Part shown: positions 32,792-41,101 of the stretch, one piece after another
How positions within the stretch are numbered: position 1 is the first letter of the stretch
Layout: every line of letters starts with the position of its first letter
DNA from: Candidatus Binatia bacterium
GTDB lineage: Bacteria > Desulfobacterota > Binatia > UBA9968 > JAJDTQ01
Length of the DNA: 64,000 nucleotides
Direction: 5' to 3'
NCBI GenBank assembly: GCA_022824205.1
Contig: JAJEAI010000088.1
Location: 33,230-97,229 of the forward strand
Notes under the pieces: generated by a model
Database searches by the model: none
Seen by the model: only the letters and a program-made list of their open reading frames with translations
What the model was told of the DNA's origin: nothing
Translations under genes and position numbers: made by a program

Positions 32792-33924
32792 TGTGCCTCC
32801 TTCGGATCCATCTTGGCCTGCCCGGCCGGCCAACGCAACGGAAGCCCGCGTCTCCTGGTGATCCGCCCGGCGGCGAGCCCGGCCAATACCACCGCCAGGA
32901 ACACGATCACCGGCCAAACGCGGATGCCCAGGGGTGGCGTGGCCGATTCCACCTCGACGGTTCGTGAGATTTCCGCTGCCGCTTGGCGCCCCCGTGGGGT
33001 GGCCAGAACAACGATTCGATGAGCGGACGCGTCGGTGAACTGAAACGCGACGTCGAGGGTGCCGTCCGTGGGTACCGGGTGCAGGGCGAAAACCTCCCTG
33101 CCCTTCTCGATCTGCATCACTCGCAGGTTCACGGCGGCGGCCACGGGTTCCCCGGAACCCGTGGCCGTCCCGCGCCACCGTATGGTGGTGGGGGCGCCCA
33201 CGCGGGGCGGCGCGATCGTCAACTCGCCTTTCAACCCGGCGGCGTGGCCGGCATCCGCGCTCAGGTTCCCGTCCGAAGCGGCGCCGAACAGGAGCATGAT
33301 CAAGCAACCCGCCACCATCCCGACCGGAACGGAGAAGATTCTCCCCGCGATGAACCCCAGCAGGAAGAGCGCGGCGATGAAGCCGATGAGGAAGGCAACC
33401 TTCGCGCGGTTTTCATGCACCCGGAGAGTGAGGGAGCGTTCGAGCCGGCGTCCGTTTTGGTCCGTGGCGCTCACGTCGAGCCGGTACTCTCCCCGAATGG
33501 GAAAAACGTAACTCCAGGAGAGCGTGCCGGTCGTGCTGGCGAGGTTCAGTTCGACGAGACGGGTACCCTCGATCAACGGAAAATCGGAGGAGACGAAGGT
33601 GCCCGGTGGCGGCGCGGTGAGCCGGACGGAGAGCTGCACGGGACCGCGAAATGTCTCCGCCGCGCCATCGACGTCGATGGTGATCGTCGCCGAGTCCTTC
33701 AGGGGACGCACCAAGGCCGTGTCCGGCGACACCCGGACCTTGATCGCACCCTGGTCCACCTGAGCCGCGACATCCCCTGGGACGCTCGCGAACAACAGTG
33801 CTACCGAGACCAGAAACGCGCCAACGGCTGGGTTCCGGCTCCCGTAGCCGGAGAGGACAGGTGGCGCGGGGCGGTCCGTGGGACGCGGCGTGGATCGAGT
33901 GAACAGAATGCCGGCTAGTGGCAC
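32788..33924 (-). CDS. Membrane protein of unknown function, encoded next to CbtB
   Basis: 378 residues. A hydrophobic N-terminal segment (about 33-55) may be a signal or anchor. A beta-rich extracytoplasmic domain follows (VQLSVRLTAPPPGTF, YVFPIRGEYRLDVSATD). A helix pair lies at about 176-216 (KVAFLIGFIAALFLLGFIAG), then a second beta-type domain (RWRGTATGSGEPVAAAVNL) and a last helix (VWPVIVFLAVVLAGLAAG). The start overlaps the end of the CbtB-like gene by 10 bases, and the stop overlaps the glutathione transferase start. CbtB is usually paired with the cobalt permease CbtA, but this protein does not look like CbtA. Metal-related function is only a guess from context. Confidence 0.55.
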   Translation of the reverse strand: MPLAGILFTRSTPRPTDRPAPPVLSGYGSRNPAVGAFLVSVALLFASVPGDVAAQVDQGAIKVRVSPDTALVRPLKDSATITIDVDGAAETFRGPVQLSVRLTAPPPGTFVSSDFPLIEGTRLVELNLASTTGTLSWSYVFPIRGEYRLDVSATDQNGRRLERSLTLRVHENRAKVAFLIGFIAALFLLGFIAGRIFSVPVGMVAGCLIMLLFGAASDGNLSADAGHAAGLKGELTIAPPRVGAPTTIRWRGTATGSGEPVAAAVNLRVMQIEKGREVFALHPVPTDGTLDVAFQFTDASAHRIVVLATPRGRQAAAEISRTVEVESATPPLGIRVWPVIVFLAVVLAGLAAGRITRRRGLPLRWPAGQAKMDPKEAQ

Positions 33925-34166
33925 GGAACTATGCTCAGCGCGTGACGGAAGTCATGCATGGCATCGTGAACGGGAGGATAGGCAGCGGCCAGACTCACGT
34001 AAAGGAGCACGCCAACGACGGTCATGAACGCCGCGGATTTCAGGACGAAGCCGATGCGTTCCGACGTCGCCGAGGCAAGTCCGGACGTGGTGCTGCGAGT
34101 CAGCCGGACGGTGCGTTCCATCATGGCCGTGACTTCTACGTCAGGGCTGCGGTGCTTGTCAAGCAC
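33915..34166 (-). CDS. CbtB-like small membrane protein
   Basis: 83 residues, one transmembrane helix (about 46-62, FMTVVGVLLYVSLAAAY) and a short His-rich C-terminus HDAMHDFRHALSIVPCH. That ending (HDxRHxxxxPCH) is the hallmark of CbtB, a small subunit predicted to take part in cobalt uptake. The true start may be ATG 34124 or 34121, which would drop 14-15 residues. It lies 42 bases after the ATPase gene of the oligopeptide-type importer and overlaps the next gene. No cobalamin riboswitch is seen upstream, unlike many cbtAB loci. Confidence 0.65.
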   Translation of the reverse strand: MLDKHRSPDVEVTAMMERTVRLTRSTTSGLASATSERIGFVLKSAAFMTVVGVLLYVSLAAAYPPVHDAMHDFRHALSIVPCH

Positions 34167-34208
34167 CCCGGCCCTGTGTCCGAATCGAGCGCGGCGGACG
34201 ATCGGCTC

Positions 34209-35204
34209 CTATGATCGGACACATGCCACGTTGTGCCCCATCCTCTTCTCCACCAGCGGAACGGCCTGCTCCGTGCACTCCGCGATGCGCAGCGGGCAGC
34301 GGGATGCGAACCGGCAGCCGGGGCCGGGGTTCAGCGGCACCGCGGGCTCGCCTTCGAGGGGCCGCAGTTGGCCCGGGTGGCCGATACGGGGGCGCGTGTC
34401 GAGGAGAGCCTTGGTGTAGGGATGCAGGGGGCGCTGCATCACGTCGTCGGTGGCGCCCTCCTCCATGATCTTGCCGCCGTACATGACCGCGATGCGATCC
34501 GACACGTATTCGGCGACGTTGAGGTCGTGGGTGATGAAGACCATGGTGAGGCCGAGTCTTGTCCTGAGATCCTGGAGCAGTGCCAGGACCTGGGCCTGGA
34601 TCGAGACGTCCAGTGACGAGACGGGCTCGTCCGCCAGAATCAGTGATGGCTCCGTGGCCAGCGCCCTGGCGACGGCGATGCGCTGGCGCTGGCCGCCGCT
34701 GAACTCGTGCGGGTACCGTTCCAGGTGCTGCGCGGACAAGCCCACCCGCTCGAGCAATTGCACGACACGTTCGCGCCGGGCTTCCCCGCGGAACCCGAAA
34801 TGGATGGACAGTGCCCGGCCGATGATCATCTCCGTGCGCATGCGTGGGTTCAGGGAGGAAAACGGGTCCTGGAAGACGAACTGGATGTCCTTGCGGAGCG
34901 CCTTCATTTCGTTCGTCGACGCCTTCAGGATGTCCCGGCCCGCGAGCAGCACGTCCCCGGACATCACGGGGAGCAGGCGCGCGATGAGCTTGGCCGTGGT
35001 GGACTTGCCCGAACCGCTTTCCCCCACCAGGCCCAGTGTTTCGCCCCTTGCGACCTCGAACGAAACCCCGTCGACCGCCTGCACCGTGCGCCGGCCGTAC
35101 AAGAGGCGGCGGAAGGCCCCGCCGCTCACGTCGAAATACTTGACCAGGTCGCGAACCCGGAGCAGGGGCAGATTGCTGTCGGTGGCGCCGAGAGCTTCCA
35201 TCAT
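34209..35204 (-). CDS. Oligopeptide-type ABC transporter ATP-binding protein (DppF-like)
   Basis: 331 residues from ATG 35204. Walker A GESGSGKST, Q-loop FVFQDPFSSLNPRM, signature FSGGQRQR, Walker B LILADEPVSSLD and the C-terminal oligopeptide domain with GCRFASRCPLR. The gene follows the DppD-like gene by 22 bases. Unlike the importer at 13-19 kb, its two ATPases are separate. It works with 35227-39867 as a full importer. A longer frame to 35351 overlaps the upstream gene and is rejected. Confidence 0.93.
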   Translation of the reverse strand: MMEALGATDSNLPLLRVRDLVKYFDVSGGAFRRLLYGRRTVQAVDGVSFEVARGETLGLVGESGSGKSTTAKLIARLLPVMSGDVLLAGRDILKASTNEMKALRKDIQFVFQDPFSSLNPRMRTEMIIGRALSIHFGFRGEARRERVVQLLERVGLSAQHLERYPHEFSGGQRQRIAVARALATEPSLILADEPVSSLDVSIQAQVLALLQDLRTRLGLTMVFITHDLNVAEYVSDRIAVMYGGKIMEEGATDDVMQRPLHPYTKALLDTRPRIGHPGQLRPLEGEPAVPLNPGPGCRFASRCPLRIAECTEQAVPLVEKRMGHNVACVRS

Positions 35205-35226
35205 GGCGGTCCGGTTCCCATGTCGA

Positions 35227-36210
35227 TTAACCTCGGCTCGAATCCAACGGATAGTGACAGGCGTAGACATGCCCGCGCTCCCCCGGCGTGTTCGCCGGGG
35301 AGCGGGTGAACTCGGGGACGTCCCGATGGCACAGCGGCCGGGCGTGGGCACAGCGCGGGTGGAAGCGACACCCCGGCGGCGGCGTGCGCAGATCGAAGAT
35401 GGTGCCGGGGACGCCCTGCAACGGTTGTCCTCGTTGCGGGATGGAGTTGATGAGGCCGTCCGTGTACGGATGCCTGGGTGCCGTGAAGATCGCGTCGGTG
35501 CTGCCCACTTCCATCAGCCGGGCGCCGTACAGAACGGCGGCGCGGGTGCACAGCTCCGACACCACGGCCAGATCGTGGGAGATGAACAGCAGCGCCAGGT
35601 CCATGTCCCGTTGAAGCTGGCCGAGGAGCGACAGGATCTGGGCCTGAATGGTGACGTCCACTGCCGTCGTGGGTTCGTCGGCGATCAGGAGCGACGGTCC
35701 GCATGCCAGCGCGGCGGCGATGGTCACGCGCTGGCGCATGCCGCCGCTGAACTCGTGCGGGTACTTGTTGAACATCTCCCGCGCACCCGGCAGCTTGACG
35801 CGCTCGAACATCTCGATGGTGCGGCGCCGGGCTTCCGCATGGCTGAGGCGAAGGTGATGGCGGTACACTTCGGCCACCTGTTCCCCCACGGTATAGCCCG
35901 GGTTGAGGCTCGTCATGGGCTCCTGGAACACCATGCCGATCCTGCGTCCCCGAATGGACTCCATGGCGGACTCGTCCTGGGTCACGAGATCCTGGCCGTC
36001 GAACCAGATGCGGCCGTGGGTAATCCTGGCCCGCGGATCGAGCAGGCGCATGATGGACAACGCGGTCACGGTCTTGCCCGAACCGGACTCGCCCACGATG
36101 CCCAGGGCCTCGCCGGGCTCCAGGGTGAACGAAACGTCGTCCACCGCGCGCAGGCTCTCCGCCCCGAGGTCGAAGTCGACGGTGAGGTTCCGCACGTCGA
36201 GCAAGGCCAT
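35227..36210 (-). CDS. Oligopeptide-type ABC transporter ATP-binding protein (DppD-like)
   Basis: 327 residues from ATG 36210, which overlaps the permease stop by one base (TGATG). Walker A GESGSGKTV, Q-loop MVFQEPMTSLNPGY, signature FSGGMRQR, Walker B LLIADEPTTAVD, switch FISHDLAVV and the Cys-containing C-terminal segment GCRFHPRCAHARPLC. All are typical of DppD/OppD. Translation is probably coupled to the permease. Confidence 0.94.
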   Translation of the reverse strand: MALLDVRNLTVDFDLGAESLRAVDDVSFTLEPGEALGIVGESGSGKTVTALSIMRLLDPRARITHGRIWFDGQDLVTQDESAMESIRGRRIGMVFQEPMTSLNPGYTVGEQVAEVYRHHLRLSHAEARRRTIEMFERVKLPGAREMFNKYPHEFSGGMRQRVTIAAALACGPSLLIADEPTTAVDVTIQAQILSLLGQLQRDMDLALLFISHDLAVVSELCTRAAVLYGARLMEVGSTDAIFTAPRHPYTDGLINSIPQRGQPLQGVPGTIFDLRTPPPGCRFHPRCAHARPLCHRDVPEFTRSPANTPGERGHVYACHYPLDSSRG

Positions 36211-37130
36211 CAGCGCGTCCCTCCCCGGCGCCGGGTGCGGGGGTCCAGGTGGTCCCGGATCGCGTCTCCGATCAGGACGAAGCTCAGGACGGTGAGCGCC
36301 AGCGCCGCGCCGGGGAATATGGCCAGCCAGGGGGCCTCCTCCAGCCATTGCTGCGCATCGTTCAGCAGGCCGCCCCAACTGATGGTGGGCGGCACCAGGC
36401 CGAGGCCCAGGAAGCTCAGGGAGGCCTCCACGGTCACGGCGCTCGCGAAGTCCAGCGTCACCTGCACGGCCAGGGGCGGCAGCACGTTGGGCAGGATATA
36501 GAGGAACAAGATGGCCAGCCGTCCTTCACCGATGGCGTGGGCGGCCTCGACGTACTCCCTCTCCTTCTGGTCGAGGACGCTGCCGCGCACGATGCGCGCG
36601 TAGCGCGGTATGGAGCTGAAGGCGATGGCGAACCACAGGGACACCACCGATGGTCCCATCAGGACCACCAGCACGATGGCCAGCAGTCGGGCGGGGAACG
36701 CGATGATGGCGTCCATGCATCGCTGGGTCACGTCGTCCACGAGACCGCCGATGTAGCTCGTAACCGCCCCGAGGGGCGCACCGATCAACAGCGCCAGCAG
36801 GGCGGCGCCGATGGCGACCCTGAAACTGACGGAGGCGCCGGCGAGGACCCGCGACAACAGGTCCCTTCCGCTGCGGTCCGTGCCCATCCAGTGAGACCAG
36901 CTCGGGGCCGCGAACCGGTTCCGTACGTTGGGTTGATCGGGTTCGTAGGGGACGAGCCGCGGCCCCACGAAGGCCGCGAACAGCATGACCACGAGCAGGA
37001 TCATGCCCACCATGGCGCGCCGGTCGCGCAGGAAAAACCCGGCGACGCGCTGCGTCAACGTTTCCTGGCGCCATGCCGGCGCCGCCGTTGGTTCGGCGCC
37101 GGATGCGACATCCATCGGGTTCGCGTTCAT
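36210..37130 (-). CDS. Oligopeptide-type ABC transporter permease (DppC-like)
   Basis: 306 residues. A cytoplasmic N-terminus, first helix MVGMILLVVMLFAAFVGPRL, then the marker WMGTDRSGRDLLSRVLAG and the coupling loop AHAIGEGRLAILFLYILPN. FLGLGLVPPTISWGGLL is the usual C-terminal block. The gene follows the DppB-like gene by 43 bases and overlaps the DppD-like gene. Inner membrane. Confidence 0.93.
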   Translation of the reverse strand: MNANPMDVASGAEPTAAPAWRQETLTQRVAGFFLRDRRAMVGMILLVVMLFAAFVGPRLVPYEPDQPNVRNRFAAPSWSHWMGTDRSGRDLLSRVLAGASVSFRVAIGAALLALLIGAPLGAVTSYIGGLVDDVTQRCMDAIIAFPARLLAIVLVVLMGPSVVSLWFAIAFSSIPRYARIVRGSVLDQKEREYVEAAHAIGEGRLAILFLYILPNVLPPLAVQVTLDFASAVTVEASLSFLGLGLVPPTISWGGLLNDAQQWLEEAPWLAIFPGAALALTVLSFVLIGDAIRDHLDPRTRRRGGTR

Positions 37131-37173
37131 CGACTTGCCATGACTCCGGGCTGACAGCGCCTCGTACCGCGTC

Positions 37174-38163
37174 CTACGCCGTCGCGTACCGTATCCGCGG
37201 GTTCAGGTACGCGTAGATCAGGTCCACGAAGAAGTTGACGATGACCACCAGCACCACCATCCACAGGACCACGGCCTGGATGACCGGGAAGTCGCGCGCA
37301 TAGATCGCTTCGATCAATAGTCGCGACAGGCCGGGGTAGCTGAAGAGGGTCTCGATGATGGTGGAGCCTCCCAGAAGCCGCGCGGTATTCAGGCCCACCA
37401 CGGTCACCGTGGCTATGAGCGAGTTCTTGAGCACGTGCTTCCAGATCACCAGTTGCCCCGGCAGCCCCTTGGCGCGGGCGGTGCGCACGTAGTCCTGATG
37501 GAGCTGGTCGAGAAAGTCGGTCCGCTGAAACCTGAGGATATTGGCCGCCACGTCCAGCCCCAGCACGGTGGCCGGCAGGATCAGGTGCTTCAGGAAGCGC
37601 AGGAAGTCTTCCTGGGGCGGCACGTAGCCGATGGAGGGCAGCCACCCCAGGTAGATGGCGAACACCAGGATCACGATCATGCCGAACCAGAACCCCGGCA
37701 CGGCGATCCCGAACAGCACGAACCCGGACGCCAGGTGATCGACCCAGGTGTCGTTCTTCACCGCGGCCCAGACGCCGAAGGGCACGGATACCGCGATGGC
37801 GATGAGCAGGGAGGCGGTCCCGAGGTACAGCGTGGCGGGCACCCTGGAGAGCACCACGTCGATCACCGGAACCCGAAACACCACCGACTTGCCGAAGTCT
37901 CCCTGCAGCGCATCGCCGAGCCAGTAGAGGTATTGAACCGGAATCGGACGATCCAGGCGGAGCTCCCGAAACATGCGATCGTAGATTTCGTGGGGCACCG
38001 CCGTGACGTCGTCGGCATAGTAGCCGAGCATGCTCAGGACGGGATCGCCCGGAATGATGATGATCAGGACGAACACCGCCACCGTCACCAGCAGGACGGT
38101 GGGAATCATCTGGAGAGCGCGGAGCAGCGTGTAGCGGATCATGCGCTTCGTGGGAGCCGCCAC
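37174..38163 (-). CDS. Oligopeptide-type ABC transporter permease (DppB-like)
   Basis: 329 residues with six predicted helices. The first is LQMIPTVLLVTVAVFVLIII; the loop segment GDFGKSVVFRVPV, the coupling loop ARAKGLPGQLVIWKHVLKN and the ending DLIYAYLNPRIRYATA are characteristic of DppB. It lies 87 bases after the binding-protein gene and 43 bases before the DppC-like gene. A second DppB in the window is at 16450-17382. Confidence 0.93.
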   Translation of the reverse strand: MAAPTKRMIRYTLLRALQMIPTVLLVTVAVFVLIIIIPGDPVLSMLGYYADDVTAVPHEIYDRMFRELRLDRPIPVQYLYWLGDALQGDFGKSVVFRVPVIDVVLSRVPATLYLGTASLLIAIAVSVPFGVWAAVKNDTWVDHLASGFVLFGIAVPGFWFGMIVILVFAIYLGWLPSIGYVPPQEDFLRFLKHLILPATVLGLDVAANILRFQRTDFLDQLHQDYVRTARAKGLPGQLVIWKHVLKNSLIATVTVVGLNTARLLGGSTIIETLFSYPGLSRLLIEAIYARDFPVIQAVVLWMVVLVVIVNFFVDLIYAYLNPRIRYATA

Positions 38164-38250
38164 GCACTCTCAGCCGCGGCGGTTCCCACTTTGGTGACGA
38201 AATGCAACCGTTACGTTCTCGTCTTGAAGGTGACTAATCGTTGAGGGTGG

Positions 38251-39867
38251 CTACTTCTCGATCCAGGTCCGATGGAGGCCTCCCAGGGCGTTCCGGTACT
38301 CCTGGCCGGGTCCCCGCTGCCAGTCCTTGACCTTGTTGCGCCAGCCGAAGTTGCGGTTGTTGGACCACCCGATCCCGTACTGCATCATTTCGTCCGCGAA
38401 CACGGCCTTGACGATCTTGCCGTAGATGCGCACGCGCTCGGCCCGGTCCGAGGCCGTGGGATACGAGGAGATCAGGGCGTCCATGGCCGGGTTGCAGTAG
38501 CCCGTGCGCGAACGGCGCACCTTGCCCTTCTCGCACACGTAGTTGATGGTCTCCTCCAGTCCCGGCTCGCCCCTGAAACGGCCGCTCGACATGAGCAGGC
38601 TGAAATCGCCCTTGCCCAGGCGTTCATAGAAGATGGTCGATTCCACCGGGGCCATCTTGATGTTGAGGCCCGCCTCCGCCGCCTGGCGCACGATGGCTTC
38701 GCCAAGGGCCACCTCCTGCCCCAGGGTCATGTTGAGCGACAACGGCTCGCCGTTGTAGCCGGCCTCCTTGAGCAACTGGCGCGCGCGCTTGACGTCCCGT
38801 TCGTAGGAGGGAAGGTTGGCTGTGCCGGCCCGGAGCCAGTCCGAGTCGGGCGGCACGGCGAGAGGAAGGGGGTCGCCGACGCCGAGAAAGCCTTCCTCGA
38901 CCGTCGCTTCCCGGTCAAGGGAAATGATGATGGCTTCCCGCACGCGCTTGTCGCCGGTCCACTTCCCCTTGGTGTTGAAGTAGAGCTGACGGAAGCCGGC
39001 GCCGCCCACGGCCCTGGTCTGGATGCCGGTAATCCTCCCCTTCTTCACCCTTTCCGCGAACGACGGCCGCAGGCGGTCCGCCATGTCCACGTCGCCGGCC
39101 CGCAGTGCATTCTGCCGGGCGGCCTTGTTGGTGATGATCCGGAACCGGAGCCCTTCCAGGTACGGCGCGCCGTCCCAGTAATCCTCGAACCGCTTGAACT
39201 CCACCTGCGTTCCCGGCGTCCAGTTCACGAACTGGAAGGGGCCGGTGCCGGGCGGAGGATTGCCTTCGATCTCCCCTACCTTGCCGCCCAGCGAGCCCTT
39301 GGGGACGATGGTGCCATTCTGGATGCTGCTGAGCACGTGTGGGAAGAGCGCCCGCGGCCCCACCATCGTGAACTTGACCGTGTACGGGTCCACGGCCTCG
39401 ACCTTGGCGATGTTGTCGGACAGCACGGTGTTGGCGTAGGCGCCGTTGGCCGGGTTCAGGATGTAGTCGTAGGACCAGACCCAGTCGGCGGAGGTCATTT
39501 CCGCTCCATTGTGGAACTTGACGCCGCGCCTGAGCTTGAAGGTCCACTCGCTGGCGTCGGCGTTGGGCTCCCAGCTCTCCGCCAGCATGCCGTGCAGGTT
39601 GCCGGCGAGGTCGTACATGGTGATGGATTCCCACATCATCATCTTGATGAACTCGTCCACCGAGGTCACCCGCGTGAAGGGATGCTTGGTGTTCATGTCC
39701 TTGGAGCTGCCGATGATGAGGGTCCCGCCCTGGCGTTTCTCCCAGGCCTCCGGCTTCGAGGCCGCGTCGCCCGTGGCCGGGCTGGCAAGGGTCAGGACAA
39801 CAGCGGCAGCGAGCCATGCCACGAGCATGAACATGGAAACGATGTTGCAACGTTTGCGAAGGTTCAT
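38251..39867 (-). CDS. ABC transporter substrate-binding protein, family 5 (oligopeptide type)
   Basis: 538 residues. Sec signal peptide at residues 1-36 (FMLVAWLAAAVVLTLASPAT). SBP_bac_5 blocks: GGTLIIGSSKDMNTKHPF, FKLRRGVKFHNGAEMTSADW, GTGPFQFVNWTPGT and a helix with NALRAGDVDMADRLRP. The start (ATG 39867) overlaps the stop of the SDR gene by four bases (ATGA), which is unusual for a binding protein and ties the importer to the enzyme genes upstream. Ligand unknown. Confidence 0.92.
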   Translation of the reverse strand: MNLRKRCNIVSMFMLVAWLAAAVVLTLASPATGDAASKPEAWEKRQGGTLIIGSSKDMNTKHPFTRVTSVDEFIKMMMWESITMYDLAGNLHGMLAESWEPNADASEWTFKLRRGVKFHNGAEMTSADWVWSYDYILNPANGAYANTVLSDNIAKVEAVDPYTVKFTMVGPRALFPHVLSSIQNGTIVPKGSLGGKVGEIEGNPPPGTGPFQFVNWTPGTQVEFKRFEDYWDGAPYLEGLRFRIITNKAARQNALRAGDVDMADRLRPSFAERVKKGRITGIQTRAVGGAGFRQLYFNTKGKWTGDKRVREAIIISLDREATVEEGFLGVGDPLPLAVPPDSDWLRAGTANLPSYERDVKRARQLLKEAGYNGEPLSLNMTLGQEVALGEAIVRQAAEAGLNIKMAPVESTIFYERLGKGDFSLLMSSGRFRGEPGLEETINYVCEKGKVRRSRTGYCNPAMDALISSYPTASDRAERVRIYGKIVKAVFADEMMQYGIGWSNNRNFGWRNKVKDWQRGPGQEYRNALGGLHRTWIEK

Positions 39868-40640
39868 CTCTCACCTCCTTGGTCCGGCGGTCTTGCGACC
39901 GCGACTCCGGCCCGCTTGCGGCCGGCCGTAGCTCCTCCGTCGAGCACCAGTGTCGCTCCTGTCATGTATCTGGCTTCCGCGGATGCGAGATAGATCACGA
40001 GGGAAGCCACGTCGTCGATGGTACCGCCCCGGCCCACGGGGATGTGGGACGTGTTTCCGCCGCCCGGGTTCCGGTGCTGGATCGAACCCGGGGAGATGCA
40101 GTTCACCGTGATCCCGGACGGTCCGGCCTCGAGCGCCAGCACCCTCGTCAGCATCGCCAGGGCGGCCTTGGTGACCGCGTAGGCGCCGCCGCCCGCGTAC
40201 GGTGCCACCCCGCTCACCGAACCGATGTTCACGATACTCCCGGCTCCCTGCTTCTTCATGTGCGGCAGGGCCCGCCGGCTGCACAGGAAGGCGCCGGTCA
40301 CGTTCACCCGGAAGGCCTCGTTCCACGCCGTGACGTCCATCTCTTCGATGGTGGCGATGGGGTGGATGGCGGCGTTGTTGCACAGGAGGTCGATGCGCCC
40401 GAAGCGCGCGACCGCGGTCTCGACGGTTTCGGCGGCGCCGTCTTCCGTCCCGACGTCCGTCTCCACCACCGCCGTGCGGTCCCCGTATCCCTCCAGGCTC
40501 GCCGCCGCGTCCGCGCACGCTGCGGCGTTCCAGTCGGCCGCCACCACGGCCATGCCCTGCTCGGCCAGCCGGCGCGCGATACCCAGCCCGATACCGCTCG
40601 CCCCGCCCGTGACCACCGCGACTTGCCGGCTGTTCTCCAA
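39864..40640 (-). CDS. Short-chain dehydrogenase/reductase
   Basis: 258 residues from TTG 40640, used because GGGAGG lies about 7 bases upstream and no ATG or GTG is available before the nucleotide-binding motif. TGGASGIG binds NAD(P); NNAAIHP, IGSVSG (Ser), and YAVTK (Tyr-Lys) form the active site. The C-terminus ends with YMTGATLVLDGGATAGR. Classical SDR; oxidises or reduces an alcohol/ketone in the pathway of its operon. Gap to the upstream VOC gene is 29 bases; the downstream binding-protein gene overlaps by four bases. Confidence 0.9.
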   Translation of the reverse strand: MENSRQVAVVTGGASGIGLGIARRLAEQGMAVVAADWNAAACADAAASLEGYGDRTAVVETDVGTEDGAAETVETAVARFGRIDLLCNNAAIHPIATIEEMDVTAWNEAFRVNVTGAFLCSRRALPHMKKQGAGSIVNIGSVSGVAPYAGGGAYAVTKAALAMLTRVLALEAGPSGITVNCISPGSIQHRNPGGGNTSHIPVGRGGTIDDVASLVIYLASAEARYMTGATLVLDGGATAGRKRAGVAVARPPDQGGER

Positions 40641-40669
40641 ACCCGTCCTCCCGGTCCCTTCCCGCTCCC

Positions 40670-41080
40670 TTACTCCGTCTCGTAGGACATGATCTCGATG
40701 AGATTGTCGTCCGGGTCCCGGATGTACACGCTGGTGGCCCGCCCTCGTCCGCCCGACCGGGCCGCCGGTCCCGAGCGCACCGGTATGTCGTTCTGCTTCA
40801 GGAAATCCAGGATCTCCTGCACCGTCCCGTCCCACGTGAGACAGAAGTCCATGGAGCCCGGGGCATAGTTCGGCGCCCCTGAAGGACTCTCGATCTCGTA
40901 GCGATCGGCCGCGTAGAACTTGATGAGCTGGGTGTCGTTGACGCGGAACACGGGCCGCGACGACTCGCCTCCCGCCTTGGACTGCCAGGACTCCTTGAGC
41001 CCGAGCTTGCGGTAGAAGTCCACCGACTTGTCCATGTCCTTGACGATGATGACCCAGTGATCGATGCCGGAGATGCCCAT
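40670..41080 (-). CDS. Single-module VOC family protein (glyoxalase/dioxygenase-like)
   Basis: 136 residues. One vicinal-oxygen-chelate domain: GIDHWVIIVKDMDKSVDFYR at the start, with His8 as a likely metal ligand, RVNDTQLIKFYAA in the middle and DPDDNLIEIMSYETE at the end, with a Glu ligand. Proteins of this size work as dimers and can be dioxygenases, lyases, epimerases or resistance proteins. It sits between the amidohydrolase gene (21 bases upstream) and the SDR gene (29 bases downstream), so a ring-processing step is plausible. Confidence 0.85.
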   Translation of the reverse strand: MGISGIDHWVIIVKDMDKSVDFYRKLGLKESWQSKAGGESSRPVFRVNDTQLIKFYAADRYEIESPSGAPNYAPGSMDFCLTWDGTVQEILDFLKQNDIPVRSGPAARSGGRGRATSVYIRDPDDNLIEIMSYETE

Positions 41081-41101
41081 GGTCGCCTCGTTTCCGAATC
41101 G

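Noticed and set aside
32168..33307. Glutathione transferase with a 170-residue N-terminal extension
   Set aside because: The extension overlaps the membrane-protein gene in another frame and is Arg-rich without a domain. ATG 32791 gives a normal transferase.
34167..34208. Cobalamin riboswitch before the CbtB-like gene
   Set aside because: Only 42 bases separate it from the upstream ATPase gene, too short for a B12 riboswitch, and no B12-box word is seen.
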